Assembly: GCA_030141605.1 (NCBI GenBank)
Contig: JAQGDQ010000254.1
Location: 1-64,000, forward strand
DNA length: 64,000 nt
Direction: 5' to 3'
From: Tubiluchus corallicola
Taxonomy: Eukaryota > Priapulida > Priapulimorpha > Priapulimorphida > Tubiluchidae
In this document: one piece after another, positions 32,041 to 47,000 of the stretch
How positions within the stretch are numbered: the stretch's first letter is position 1
Layout of the letters: every line of letters begins with the position of its first letter
The notes under the pieces: generated by a model
The model's input: the letters and a program-made list of their open reading frames with translations, nothing else
Databases searched by the model: none
Told to the model about the DNA's origin: nothing
Position numbers and translations under genes: made by a program

Positions 32041-35000
32041 ATGGATAGTGTCGGTAGTCACGCAAATTCCAAACCTGGTAGAAAACGCAAGGTCGACCTT
32101 GCGTCTAACTCTAAGTCTAATCTAGCGCAAGAGAATGAGGAGGACGACATGTCTTCTGATGTATCTGCCAGGCGTCGGAAAGGTTGTTTTCATATTGAAT
32201 TTACGATGCTTAGTAGTGTTATTCGATAGCTATTTGATAATTAACTATAAATTCGTCTTTATTTCAAATTATGTGTGACTTTTCTGCTAAGATCTATTTC
32301 TGATAAATCATTTCCGTTAGTTTTAATGTATTCCCCTTGTACTAATCTATTAACTATAATTATATTGTAGTGTACATAATAACGAGTAACTATAATAATA
32401 TTGTTATAGTACATCTTTTCATCAAAGTGTAAAATTGTTATTATTTTTTCTTCGCAGCTATGAAAAGGGAAGGTAAACACGCAATACAATAGGTCGAAGT
32501 ATGATTGAAATATGTCTTACATAATCTTCAAACAAATCCAGCAGCTACAACAACACTCATTTTTTAGCCATATTGTCTATTTCGTCACATATTCACATTT
32601 CATTACATATTTTGTTTACTCCATTTTTCTGCACTAATTCTTGTGTTCCATAGTCCTTGGCATTATGCCTAACATAATTTAATTAAACACTATTGCATAT
32701 TTTTGTTTCATTATATTTCATTTGATTTTATCATGCATATTTTGTTTCCTTCACTGATTTATTATTTATGTTTCATTTTTTTCTTTTGGTTTGACTTTTA
32801 GCTTGTTTTATGTTTTAATCAGTTAAATGCTTTATGTATTTTGTTAATCATAATTTCATATTTTCCATTTTATTTTAATGCTTTTTTTGCATACCCTATT
32901 TAGTTATTTTGCTTTCAAGTTTAATCTCTTTCCCTATAAATTTATGTTAACCGTTGATTTTCGTAACCTACTCCATAACTATATTACACCTTTCAATTAG
33001 CAGCGCTAGAAATTTTTTACAATTTACACTAACCTGAGAAGGGTAGCTGACTTGATGACAAATTGGTTTTTCACTACCCTTTCTCCTGCACCCCCTAACT
33101 CTTTCCTTTATTCATAATTTATGCTTTTTGATTAATAACTATAGCAATAATAGTCTACTTGTATTCTGGTGTAAATGAGGAGATAAATATAATGTCTATA
33201 TCTATGATGATTAGTTTTACCTGGTACTAAATGCAGTCTTTTGTTCTTTATACATTTGTGCTTCTATGAAAAAAGTGTTTGTTAAACAAATTATTGCAAG
33301 GTTAAAAAAATTAAAAGTAGTAGTTTAACTTGTTGAAAAAATGTTCCAAAAATGGTGCATTTGGAGTTCATGTAAGCCCCTGACTTAAATAATGAGGACT
33401 GTGGCAATTTTTGTATAAGTTTGTTTGTGAGAGTCACCTAAAATGTAAACTAACCTGTTGTGCTGTTTATGAAATGTTATATTTTTCCATCATTTGTGAA
33501 TTACAAACTATTAAACTCTTGCGTAAATTTGTGCTTGTGACTTTTCTTGTGCTTGGGCGGTCCCGTTTTGAATGACCATTATTCCATCAATGACATCATA
33601 CATCGGCCGAAGAAAAGCAGTGCTCTGTTAACTTCTGTCTAAAGCATAATAAGTTTATACAAAAAATGAAATAACTAATTTTTACAGTATTTTTTTGCAT
33701 GAATATTAGGTAAGCTGCAGAAGTTTGAATTAATTTAAGCAGCGCACATTTGCAGAAAGCCACGGTGCCCTTACAGAAAGTCACAAAATCCACCAGTTGT
33801 GTCATAATGTTCAAGTGAATGGCAGTTACCACTGCACCTGAATATTTCCACACTGCTCTGTTATAATTTAACTTTATGCTTTAGAAACAGTTTTTTACAA
33901 ATTTCTTTGTTGTATTTTAAGTAATAACAGTGAAATAAACCCAACATGCTACATGAGTTGTCCTTTCCTTTAAAGCCAAAAAGGGTTAATGTATTAATGT
34001 TTTAGCGTGAAAATTTGAGAATCATTGTCTTTGTTTCTGTTTCTTAAAGGCTTAGCAACCAAATTAGCTGAAAGAAAAAGAAGATCTGTTGAAAACGAAA
34101 AGAAAAAGAAAAGCAGCCATCATAGTTCCATTACTAGTTCTAATGCACAAAAAAAGACAACTAAAAAAACTGGAAAACGGAAATGTAGGCGTGAACCTGT
34201 TGGTGATACTATAGAAACAGACGGCTTTCTCAATGCATCAGGTGGGAGTATGGATCAAACTGACTTGAGGAGTGGACGTTTTCGAAGAAAAGACGTGCAT
34301 TCTTCAGAAAAGCCTGAAAAGAAAAGTCAAGCAAAAAAAAGAAAAACAAGTTCCATAAAAATTAATCGCCAAGATATTTCTGGTAATTCGACAATGCCAA
34401 GAAGTGATGAAATTACCAGAAATAAAGTCAGAAGCAAACACTTTTCAAAAAAGTTGTCTTCAAAAAAGACAAGTGAACATGTTTCCTTGAGTGCACAGAA
34501 GAAAAAAGCAATTGGAAATTCCTCGGAAGGTGCCATTAAAGCTTATGATAACGTCTCAGTGTCAGATGATATGAAGTCTGCAAAATCATCAAAAAGTCCA
34601 AAGAAAAAAAGCGAAATTGTTAGCGACAGTAGCGAATCAGAGTGGGAGGAAGTTGAAGGTTTGAGCACAACACTTTAGTTTAAATCTCATTGACAAAACT
34701 GGTTAATGGCTAATACACTGTGCATTGCATCACATTAAGTGTTCAGAGTTCTAGTCCCCGTTCACATTCAATTTTTCCTCCATTTCTGATTTTTTAAGTT
34801 TTCATGAAATTAGATCTTTTTCAAGAAGACAGGTTTAACTAAAGTGCATAAGACATGATATGTATATGCCAACATAATGTCAGCTGATGTATCTGGTGTT
34901 TCATTCGTGGTTTTGACATCAGCAACTGATTAACTAAAGCAGTTTTTATGTTTAGTACTGCTGATTAAGTTGAATTTCTATATATGTAATGTTGTGAATT

Positions 35001-38000
35001 ATTTAACCAAATTGGAGTAATCCTAAGAAGATTTTTTTCTAAAGTGCTCAGAAATGTAGGTAGCATGTTTCATTTGGAAGCAAAGACGTCACTTTACTAA
35101 TGTTTTTTTACAAAGATTACTAAACCCTTATTGTTTATAAACAATAAAAACTGAAAACGCTTCATTTCATTAATACTTCTAGGTTCTTCTAGGTTGGCTG
35201 TCAATGTAATTGAAATAATAGCAGTGCCGGATTTAAACTCCGTGAGGATGTAAGCTTTATAAAGCCCTGAGGCCATCTTTTTTTAAAATTGCACCAGCTG
35301 GTCCCAGAAAACTTGAAAATGTGTACGCCTTTTAATTATTCAATAATGAAGTAAATAATATTTATTATTTTATGACCAAAATATTACTGAATTTTTACTT
35401 ACTTATAAATATGTGTATAAAACCCAAATTGGAATCTTCTTTGATGCCGCTCGCAAAATGTGAAGCCCTAAGCTGTCGCTTATTTACCTTATACCTAAAT
35501 ACGACACTGAATAATAACTTGCATGTAAATATAAGCAGTTGCTTTTGTTTTAGAACTTGAACATGTTGCATTGACACAAGCAGCGAAAGCAGTCACGCCT
35601 CAAAAGGCAGAACCACTTCAGATTACTATGGATGCAGATGCAGATAAAAAGTATGTACTGACGAGTAGCTAATAGATTCAGATTCAAATACAATTACATA
35701 TTTAAAGATCCAAAGGCTAAATTAAGAGAAAAACATTGTGTAATCATTTGTTCTGAGTCAACGCATGATATTGTGCTTTGTGTACAAAATTAAAGATGTT
35801 ACCAAGGCTGGTCAGTTAGTAGTAGGTGAACCGCTTTGATACGTGCTCTTGGTAGTTTCAATGGCCGTGCTCATTCTGGCTATTTACCTTGTAGACAGAA
35901 GGTGTAATTACATCCGAACAAGCCAAAGATACCTCTGCTAATTCGGAGGCATCTTCGAGGCATCACCTTGATACTGAGTCTTGTTCTGGTCTGCCCATGA
36001 ACATTCTAAGTAAGTAGGCTCTGAAGTGAATGCTGTATTCTGGCTTGCAGTGTGCCAAACTATATATAAAAATGGCTAAGCATTTTTTGCATGTTTTCTC
36101 TTAATTAGATTCTTTTCTTTTAAAAATTAAATGTATTTAACAGGTGATCCAGCAGATGTCATTCACACTTCATCTGCTAAAAGCTAGACCAACCAGCGAA
36201 TGGTCTTTATCCAGAATATTTGATTATGATGTCGGAATACTTGATCAAAATTTCAAAGTGTTTTAATTAACATGTTTTGCATTTAACAAGGTTTTGCATT
36301 TAACATGTTTTGCTATAACAAGGTTTTATATTTAATTTATATATCTTATATTTAAAAATAAATTTTGTTAAACTGTGTATATGTATAGTTTACTATTTAA
36401 TATCCTGTTACTTTTTTATTGTTTTTAAAGCAGCCCTTCAGTCTTTTGTTTTTTATTATTAACCTGTGTATAGCTTTATAGCATGCCTGAATATCTAAAA
36501 CTGTGCCTCAGAAATGATCCACTGAACCAAAAGAGGTATCTTAGCCTTGTGAGGATGTAACTGCATCCTGCCTGTACAAGATAAGGAGCCAGAAGCAGTA
36601 CAGCTGGTGTCAGATGTGTGGCTAAGGTTGTCATCATCTGATCATTTTAACCTTAACTGGCAAATGCTCCAGTTTATGAGCTTCTCTATTAATGTAAATT
36701 AATATTTTTTGCAGAACAAAAAAGAAGTACACAATGGAGTCGTTTTTCAAAACTTTATGGAACAGGTTGGCAAAAGACATCAGGACAAACATTCATCAGG
36801 TTAAAAGGCAATCACTAGACATCTTTACTAATTCTTGTCTCACCAAGGATATTCGGCTCTAAAAGAGAGGGATTAAGGAACCATTTTTACATATGATGAG
36901 AAATGTTAATTGACAATTCTTAAACTCTAGACTCATTCATTTTTCTCCAAACAACTTAGTGATCAGAAAATGGTTGCTTTGGATAATCTAGAATACTTTA
37001 ATGCTCCATGCAGCTTCTTTTGCTGTTTATCCTTGCTTATCTGTAAAAACCTTGTTTCTCTGTCTGTCTAGCTCTAGTAATTAAATGGCCAGACAGAATA
37101 TCCAATGATGATCTATATGAAGTGGTGAAGAAGAATCCATGTAAAAAGATTGCAGTGGATTGGGCATGCACTAAGACCACCTTAAGAGTGTCATCTTCCT
37201 ATAGCATTATGTAAAACTCTTAAAATGACAAAAAAAGCCGAAAGAGGTCAACAACTGCCATATATATATAAAAGCAAAAAGATTTAGTAAATACAATTTT
37301 AGATTTGAGAGATGACCCATCATGACCGGTGGCAGTGGACAGGAATGCAGGGCATCAGCAGGAGGGGCATGCCATGTTTTAGAATGTTGAAACCCCTGTA
37401 TGACGATGATGACGATGATAAAGTATTAAACTCTCAAAGAACTAAGCTAACGTGCTGTGCTGGGACATAATGTTATTAGTAGTGCTCAAAGAAATCACAT
37501 CATGCTCTTAATTTTATATATAATTCAAAGTTTTATATTTTCTGGGATGGATACTAATACTAATGAAACCAAGCTTTACTAGATGCTCATATTTATAATA
37601 AATACAATAAGGTCAAATAATGTTTTGTGGTGTTAACTGTCTTAAATTATTATTCTGGATATGTGAGAATAATAATTAAAACTTGCTACTAAATTGGTCA
37701 GCAGAAAGATTGTCGCATAAGAACAAATTCATCAAGCTAGAATAGAAATTGAAACTGTTGGTTTGCTGTACATTTTTCTGAGTGATAGCGATTATTCAAA
37801 TTTAATACCGCTAACAATAAAGTGAAGAAAAAATCAAAAGAAACAAGTTTTACAGTGAGTTTATGATAAAATAAATTGAATATTCGTAATGAGAGTAGGA
37901 TTTTAAGTTGTAAAAGCTTCTATTATAGTGAGGGTTTAGTTTGACTTTGAATTTTAGAGTACTGCAGATAAGAGACATTTGTTCATTTTTAACAGTCATT

Positions 38001-41000
38001 AATGATGAAATTTATTTTGTTATTACAGGTACATTTACTTTGTCTTGTTGCTCATGCCATTCACTGTAATACTGTGTGTAACAGCTCGGAATTACAAGCT
38101 TTAGCTTTGTCTCTTGTGCCACCTAGTTATAGTACTCAACCGATGGAGCAAAAACTCATTTCAAAATTCATCAACTGGTTCAAACTTTTCATTACGCTGG
38201 AAAGGGATGAATATGAGATGCCAGATGCTGCAGAGCAAGGCACTTTAGTAAGTCACTTTCTCGTCAAAAAACTTTTTTCTGATTTTGCTTTTATTAAAAC
38301 TTCGTGCAGTATTTTCAAAATTTATCTGCATAACTAAGATTGCCATAGAATTTAATAAATTATACTACTGTTTTTACTATCTATATTAGCAATCTCTATG
38401 GTGTAGATTATCTCTTATGTATTACAACAAAATCTTCAACTTAAAATTTGTAATTTTTGTGTACTATGAAACTGTAGTTACAATGTTTTGATTTTGCTGC
38501 CACAAATCAGAAAGCACAAGTATGAATAGTGCCATGTGAGTGTTTGTAGTAGGTAATGTGTGAGACCATCTTTATCCTTCTGTTTTCTAGGAACAGCAGT
38601 TAATAAAAGGACTTCACAAAAGAAAGGTCCAGCAGCTAAAAAACTACATAATGGTACTGTCATTTTTAATACACTATATTTAAATAGACTGTGCTTTGTA
38701 TTTTTTTATGATTGCTGCAGGGAGGCAAGTTCAGTAGACTAGATTTCATGAAACTATTAAAGAAAGCGAATTAAGAAATTTTTAAGGAGTTTGCCTGATG
38801 AGCCGCGGTCCTATATTACCGAGATCTAGTTGCTGAGATTTTAAAATGGCTCAACTAAACTTGAATTATGTAGCTAATAAAAACATAATTTTGAGTTTAT
38901 TAAGGTTATTTAGTCTCTGCACTTTTGCTCTGATATTGCGATGCCGTGGAATTACTAATATATTGTCATAGTGGTTGCTTTTGTTGTCATTTGACAGCGG
39001 TCAATAATTATTTTACTAAAATTCGACAACTTGAAATGTAATATATTTGCTTCTTGCAGACATTAAAACACCTTGCAGCTAAAATAGAAAGTTAAAGTTC
39101 ACCACCAAAAAATCTACCTCAGGGAATAAACAGTGGCTTAGCAGTGAAACAAGTAGTAGGCTTTTTTTCTGTTTAATTATTTACTTAATTAATTAATTAA
39201 CCTGGCAGGCAGAAATTCAAGAATTAACTACAGAATGGCACATATTATCTGTTCAATGTACAAAGCTTCAGAACACTGACACCTTTTAACGGCTTTGAGT
39301 ATGTATCGTGCAGCATTTCGAATTATAAGAGAGCGAAATCCAGTTTAAGTAAAATTGTGCAAAATGGGAAATTGGTGTTTAAAAAAGATAGCACTTATGA
39401 AAAGCCATGAACTTTCCAAATAGTATGTGCTGTTTGATTTTCTTTTCATTTGAATGAGAAGTTTCTATTTACCATAATCCACAAGTCATTAGTCACTCAT
39501 TTTTTGTGCTATTTTGTATTTGATAGGATTGGATTAGTTCTTGAACTTCTCATCAAGATAAAAATATTCCTTGGAAAAATTGTTAATCTCTCTTAATTTG
39601 CCGTTCTGTTATTTTTCAGTTAGTTGCTGTTTGCTTGCGCAGTTTATCAGTTTTGACCAGACTTATGTTCAATTTGCAGCCAAGTCCTCTGAAACCACCT
39701 ACACAAGTAAGTTGGGATTTTTTTTTTGGTTTAAATTATTTGACAGTACAACCTTAAACCCCTGTGAAGTTGAGAGAAAGGGTTAGACGCCCGTTAACTA
39801 ATGCAAGTTGCTAACGTTGCAGCAAGAATATGTAAATAGGCCTATGCACATTGCTTGTTAACTTTTATGAAGTTTCCAAATCGCGAATTCTCGTTCGAAT
39901 TAACAAAAATCGAAAAAATTAGGAGTAATTAGGAGTACAATTCTGAATATTAAGAAGCAAATGTAGTTACCTAGCAATGCCTTCCAAGATTATAGTTGGC
40001 ATTGTAGTTGAATGGTGAATTATTCGTATCCATAATTTTAGGTTCAAATTAAATTCTAATTAAAAACACTTGTTCGAATCGAATTCGAACGTTCAATCCT
40101 CACCCCTGTTCCAAACACGTTGTTTTCAGCCCTAATGCTTTTCGTAATTTTTCTTTCACTCATTCTTAACCTCAACATTTCTTTCTGGGACTTTTCATGT
40201 TTTTATACATTTTGGAATCCAGCACTGGCACCTCGCTCTCAAATCAGATATTTGTGGGGAAACCAAAAGCTGTTTCATTATCAAGGCCATGCCGCTATGA
40301 TGAGGCACTGAATCAGTAAAGGTGTCTTAGCCATGTTAGTCCAGCCTTCCTCTACAAAGTGAACAGCCAGAATCAGCTTGGTAAATGAAACCCCTCAGAA
40401 TAAAAATTGACACGGTTTGTCCATCTTTTAATTACTTTGCATCGACACTGTTCTTAACTTTGGCCACCATTCAGGATGCTATAACCACTCGGCAAACATC
40501 TTGTTTGATAAATCTTGCTAAGTCTTGAATCATGAGTTTTTTTTATTAAACGTCCACACATTTTGACCATTCTGTTCGCATTATGCTGGTCTCACATTCT
40601 AGATAAGGTTAATTTATATTCTATGTATCATATTTAGCTAGCCATTTTCTTTGTTAAACGTGCTGCTTAGCAAATTTCCTTTATATTTTTATGATACTTT
40701 TAAAATTACACTCCATTTTAATCATGCTGAGACTAAAAATTATTTTTTCACCTGTTGAATTTCCTTCACCTCACTAAAGGTGCATTTAAATTCCAAACAT
40801 TTCTTTGGAGGCCCACTTCTTTTTTCGTTAATTTTGTTTAATTTTTTTTCTTTTTCAGACAAACAAGAGTCAAAACAAACATTGTAAAGGTATGGGTAAA
40901 GGAAAATCATCGAAAAATAGTTCTCAAGAAAGTGCTGCTTCAAAAGCGACTATTAAAACTATCGCTAAATCTAAAGTCGAAAAATCAGGTGGTAAATCAG

Positions 41001-44000
41001 AAGTTGCAGAGGCAGCAAGGCAGTCGAAAAGATCGCAGAATGTTGATTATCGGGAATCAGAAACAGATAGCGAATACAGTCCGAATATCGATGACGATGA
41101 AAGTGATGATGAATGTAGTAGAAATCAGTTAAAACGAAAATCGCAACATTTCCAGAAAAAAATGAAATTAACAAAACTCACTACAAAGAGGTACATTATT
41201 AGCTTGTTAATAAACTAATAATAAACTAACAGCTTGTTATAGGCATAATTAAGTGCATTTATTTTGGCTCACTTTTTTGCAGTTTGTAATTTATCTTGAA
41301 ATGACTATGCACCGCTGATGCAACTGCAAATACCTTCATTAATAAAGAAGTTATGCTGGTGTACCTGTACCACTTTGTAGCCAAATCCTAAGGATTTTCT
41401 TTATTGATTGTGAACTGACCTAACAAAAATATTTATGATTATATGTGCATTAATAGCACGATGTAACTGCTGTTATTGTGGCTACTGGAATCTAAAATAT
41501 TAGTTTTTTTTTCAAAAAGAGCCACAACTGTATGAAGAATGGGTTACTCTCGTTTCCCAGAAAAGCTTTTTCCCAAGAAATTTTTTCCCTGACGAAAAAG
41601 CTTCACAGTAAACTTTTTTTACCAGAAAAATGTTCATCCCAGAAAATATTTTTTCCAGAATAGCCAGTTCCCAGAACCATCATTTCCCAGGAAATAAAGT
41701 TCACAGAAAATGTTATATATTCTTTTTAAAGTACAGTTAAATGATGCAAAATAAAAACTAGCTATTTTTTACTACGTGTATTGATTAATACTGATTATAT
41801 GATAAAACATTTAACTCGTTAAGGCAAGAAAGTAGATTTGTCACGTCAGAATGATTATATAGCGAATTTTGTTGATCTTTGCACATACGCAATTGTGTGT
41901 AATCTTAAGGTGTGATTGGCTACCGAAGTGACACAACGTTGAACATGGCAACTGATTAGTTGGGTGGCTGATTAGGAATCTCACTTGAGACAGTTCCTTT
42001 CACTGCCATATGGAAATATTTTGTTAATTTAGGGAATATGTACACTCATCTGATTGTGTCTGTGACACCTTTGCCTGTTCAATATTTCATCTCAGATGAT
42101 TATTTTGAAAATGAACTAGGATGCAGTCCTGCCATAAAAGAACCTGAAAAAATCTTGTGAAGGAGCACAATTTATTTGTGCAAATTTATACTGCAACATA
42201 AGGTTTGGTATTTTCATTTCCTAGATTATTAAAGTTTATTAAACTTTATCTCAAATCCTTTGAAAATCAATTAAATTTGAGGTGATTATATGGCAAATGA
42301 TACAATGTAAATTGATTCTAATTTAATGCTGAAATGAATTGCAATGCGCTGGAAAAAAGTGTACTAAAAATACGGCACATTTTGACTATCTGCCATACTC
42401 AATACACTGCATCATTTTCAATTATTCAGATAGTTCTTAGATAAAGCAATATAAATAATTAGAAGCAAAAAGAGAGAAGGAGAGGGTTATTGAGAAAAAG
42501 AGGGTGGAGAACAGGAATAAACTGAGAGAGAGAACAAGACAGGAGGGAGAGGAGACAGGAAGAGAGAGTAGGAGGGAATCAAGTATAGAGGGAAAAGGTA
42601 AATAGAAAAAAGAAACCAAAGACTTTATCCTACTAAAGTAGCAGATCTTGCAACTAAAAATGCAACCGCGATTTTTCTCTTAAATATATTTTTGGAAAAT
42701 ATTTTTCTGTGAAGCGAGTTTTCTAGGAAAAGTTTTTACTGGGAAGTTGTTTTTTCTTGAAAATATTTTTTCTGTGAAAAAATTTTTTTGGAAAACATTT
42801 TTTGTGGGAAACAGACATAAACCTTGAAGAATTTAAGTCATGATTTTTCATGTGTTTATTCCTTTATATCAGCAATGTTTTTATTACAGTGAAGGTGTCA
42901 GCAATGATACTAAAGCCTCAACGAGTAAACCTGATGGAAATCTGTCTCTGGGATATCAGTGCACAGAACTAAGAGATCTCTGGCTAGAGATCTATGTTAA
43001 AGCTACAAACAGATGGATACGTAAGTCACCTGTTTTGCACTAGATTAAGATGTTAATGCTTTGTTCATAACAGGCAAAAACAGATAACAGCATGTATGCT
43101 CGTTTGTTTCTTTTTTTGGTTTGTATATCAAAATTAAGAATGCTGTGAAAAATAACTGGCCTGACATTGCCTTCATATCCCAGTCAGTGAACTAATCATC
43201 CCAGTGTGTGTTATGCTGCTTAAGAGTTGTTGCTCTAAATCTGTTTAATGAATCCACTTCATGCAAAGCTAGATGGATTTATTAAGTGAATTCTACTGTA
43301 CCTGCTTAACATTTCAAACTAGCACAACAGCGATAGAAAAGATGGTATTTTGGCAGAATTAAATTTCATTTTGGAATTTCATAATCTAATTTACCAGTCT
43401 AACAGTAAGTAATAAAAAATTAATGGAAAAATTCCCTCTGAACGTGCATTAAAAAAATAATGGATGTAAATAATCCAATAAATTTTTTGAGTGCACGTTC
43501 AGAGGGAACTTTTCCATTAATTTTTTATTACTTGCTGTTAGACTGGAAAATTAGATTGGAAATTTCAAAACGAAATTTAATTCTGCCAAAATACCATCTT
43601 TTCTACCGCTGTTGTGTTAGTTTGAAATGTGTTGACATGCACTAGCTCTTGCGTTGTACGCAAAAGCGACATCTTCATTTCTTCCTTCGCGGAGTCATTA
43701 TATCCAACTTACTTATGGTATTTGGTGTGGTCGCTTGTGTGTGTAGAAACTTTATGATTGCAAAAGAAATTTGTCTTAAATGCTTATTAAAGTAATTTAG
43801 AAAAATTAGCAACATTTTCGGTAGTGGCACATAATTTTAATGTGGTTGTTTTTGTATTTTTACATGTTTTCCCTGTGGTAGTTAGTGATTAGTGTTTCAA
43901 AATCAAGCTTTTCCGATGTGTAAAATTGCCACTGCGCCAATTTTGCTGTATTTTTTATAAATAATAGTATCCATTAGCTGGTTGTTTTCTAATGTCTGCC

Positions 44001-47000
44001 ATTTTGCCTTAATTTTTTTATGAAACCATTTGCATTTCTTATCACTAATCAATTTCTAACATGTCTTTTTCTGCAATTTAATCTTATTGTTTATAGCTGT
44101 AGACTGCATAACTGGTTTGGTGAATGATGCCAAATCCATTGAGGAAACAGCTACCAAGCCTGTTCATTATGTACTAGGCATAGACAATAATGGGTGCATT
44201 AGGGATGTCACTTCACGCTATGCATCTGATTGGCTGACTCAGACTCACAAATTGAGAACTGAAGAACAATGGTGGGAAGCAACTTTGGCACCTTATAAGT
44301 CGGATGACCTATTTAGAGAAAAAGAAGAAGAACTGCAATTAAGAGGTATCATTATTAATTAGCATCATAAAATGAGTATGTATATACACCCAAATGTGGC
44401 CAAGACATATTTGTCGGTTCACTCGTTGATCTTAGAGAGATATTCTTAATAATGTGTTTAATTGAATTTAATTGTTGCATTTTTGCAGATAAAAATCAAA
44501 GTTTTTGTTATCCTTTAATTCTAACTAAACAGATGCCTAATTACATTATTTTCAGCGTTTTAGATTTTATAACATTAAATCAGTGAAGTTCATTTATTGT
44601 CTTCTAGCGAATCAAAGTGTCGGGGAGGGTAAACTGTCTGAACATTTACATTTCATCTCCAAGGTTACTAACTTACGGCAAACTAATCCTCTCAAACTAC
44701 GCGTATCATTTTTAATATGCTTTTATATTATAATATTTATATATTTTAATTTTTTATATGCATAAGCATATTAAGAAAAGTAACATTATGTATACAGGGA
44801 GAAACATACTGAGCTAGGATTGACTTTGACTTTCACCTTGAAAGTCAATTGTGATTTATATTAGGTCATTCTGTATTCTCACTGAACTAGGTGCCTTTTG
44901 GCGGTAGGTCTTTTTGAGTGACATTAATTTAAAATCAATAATATTTATAGTGTAGCTGGAATTTACTTTGAAGTTTACAAAAAAGGCTGAAGTACCCTAG
45001 AAGAGTAGTTCAAGTGAGAGAAGCCAATTTCTAAGCAAGTAAAGAAACTCTTACGAATTGTTTTGTAAAGTGTAATTTTCTGGTGTAACGTGTACGTTAT
45101 CAAATTTATACATTTGCTAATATTTTGACCAATTTCCAGTCTTCAGCAAAGAAAGATCACTGAGCAACATTATTTTATTTGTTTGGAATAAATCAAAGGC
45201 AAAGTTCACATTCAAAATATAGTTAGAACAACAATAAATAACAGTTAATAACATACACACACATAAGTTTCTGAAACTACATTTTGGGCTGAGTAACATG
45301 AAACCTATTTGGTATCCCTGTAATATGTCTGCTCTTTCTTTCATTACACAAATTTTTAGCTACAACTTGTGTGATTTTAGAACATCATCTGAAGACGTAG
45401 CATTTTATTGATAGCTTAGGGAGGCCACGCATTTGTCTCACATAAAGCACGACTTAACACAAATGGTCATCCAATTGGCAATTTGTCAAACTTTGTCACT
45501 GCTGTCACAAGTACATTTCAGTGTGTGGACACATTTGCATTTGTTTCTGTCTTTTGATCTAGTAATTTCTGTTTTAACGTAGCTAATTCCTGTTAAATTG
45601 TAGATCAACTTATGGAAAAACCGATGCCTACCAGCATTCAAGCATTTAAAAATAACCAGTTATATGCACTAAAGCGCCACTTACTTAAATTTGAAGACAT
45701 ATACCCCCGCACGGCACAAGTTCTGGGTACAATCAGAGGTGAAGCTATTTATGCCAGAGAATGTGTACACACTGTAAGTACATTTTTCTTATGTCTAGTT
45801 TTCTTTAAGTTTGCTTTTTACCTCTTTCAAGTTTTCATATTCAAACTTTTATTTACAAATTCATTTTGATGCATTAATTTCATTAATTTTTTTGATAACA
45901 CCAAAGAATGCTTATGATGTTATATATTTGATTGTTCAATATTTGAATGATTTATTTATTGATAAAGGTAGCAGATAGTAGCCTTGTGTTGCAGTCTGAT
46001 TCTGTGATGTATTTCTTGAGTGACTTTCGTCTTATGTAGATGCACTCTTATTGGCTGATATTTATTAGAAACCACTGTGGTTGGTCAGTGATGTATTACC
46101 TTGCTGTAATTCGTCTGTATCACTGTGACCATGTTATAGCAATAAATCAGTAAGTGTTCTCGAAGAAACAAAAAATTTCGTACGTATTTGTTCATATCAA
46201 GCATAATATTGTAATGAAATGGGATGGTGCAGATTCACTTGGTCAATGAGATTATGCAGAAAATCGTCAGGTAAGTGTACAGAAACAGAAAAATTTAATT
46301 ATTAACATCTTCTTGCATCCTGCATACCAGTGGAACAGGTGCTGCGATGGAAAAAAGCACCTGCAAGACCACAAAACCGTTTGATCCCAGTATATTTATA
46401 GACCTCAGTATGCAGTGGCTTCATATTACAGTGCAGGGGTTAGAGTGAAAACAAATGGCATTTTGCCCTCATTACAATATTATCTTAAAGTAGATGAAGG
46501 TGATTAGGTCCTGATAATTAGTAATTATATTAGCATTCATAATGTAAGGAGTGAGAACGTTAGAATGTGAGAATAGTGGTAAAGTTTATTCTGTAATTTA
46601 CTTTTCTGTAGTGGCTCATGGCTGTGAGTGCCAGGCATACTTTAAATTTGCAAGTCTCCTTAATAGAAACATCTACCACAAAGCCCAAAAGAAGCTTTAG
46701 CCATCCATCAAGGTTACTTGCAAGACTTTTTGTCAATATTTGAAAGAGATTTTCCATTAATATTGAGCACTCTGTGGTGAGGAATCAATGATAACACTGA
46801 AATTGTCAAATTAACAAAAGCAGGGAGAAATTTGCAGAACTAACATAAACGACAGTTTCTTAATTTGCCTGTTAGTTGAAAACTGTATGTATGTCCAGTC
46901 CTAGCACACTAACTATTTTAAGAGATTTGGTACCTAACCTTAACAACATGATTAAATTCTTTGCTCTGTTACTAATGTTATTTTTGTTCTTCACCTTTTT

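Noticed and set aside
39060-39100. Exon-like segment after a CTTCTTGCAG acceptor in XPC intron 6
   Set aside because: It cannot be joined in phase to exon 7, whereas the exon 6 to exon 7 join closes the frame without it.
40020-40110. GTTCGAATCGAATTCGAAC region considered as a tRNA T-arm
   Set aside because: It is a palindromic repeat with no acceptor stem or anticodon arm around it.
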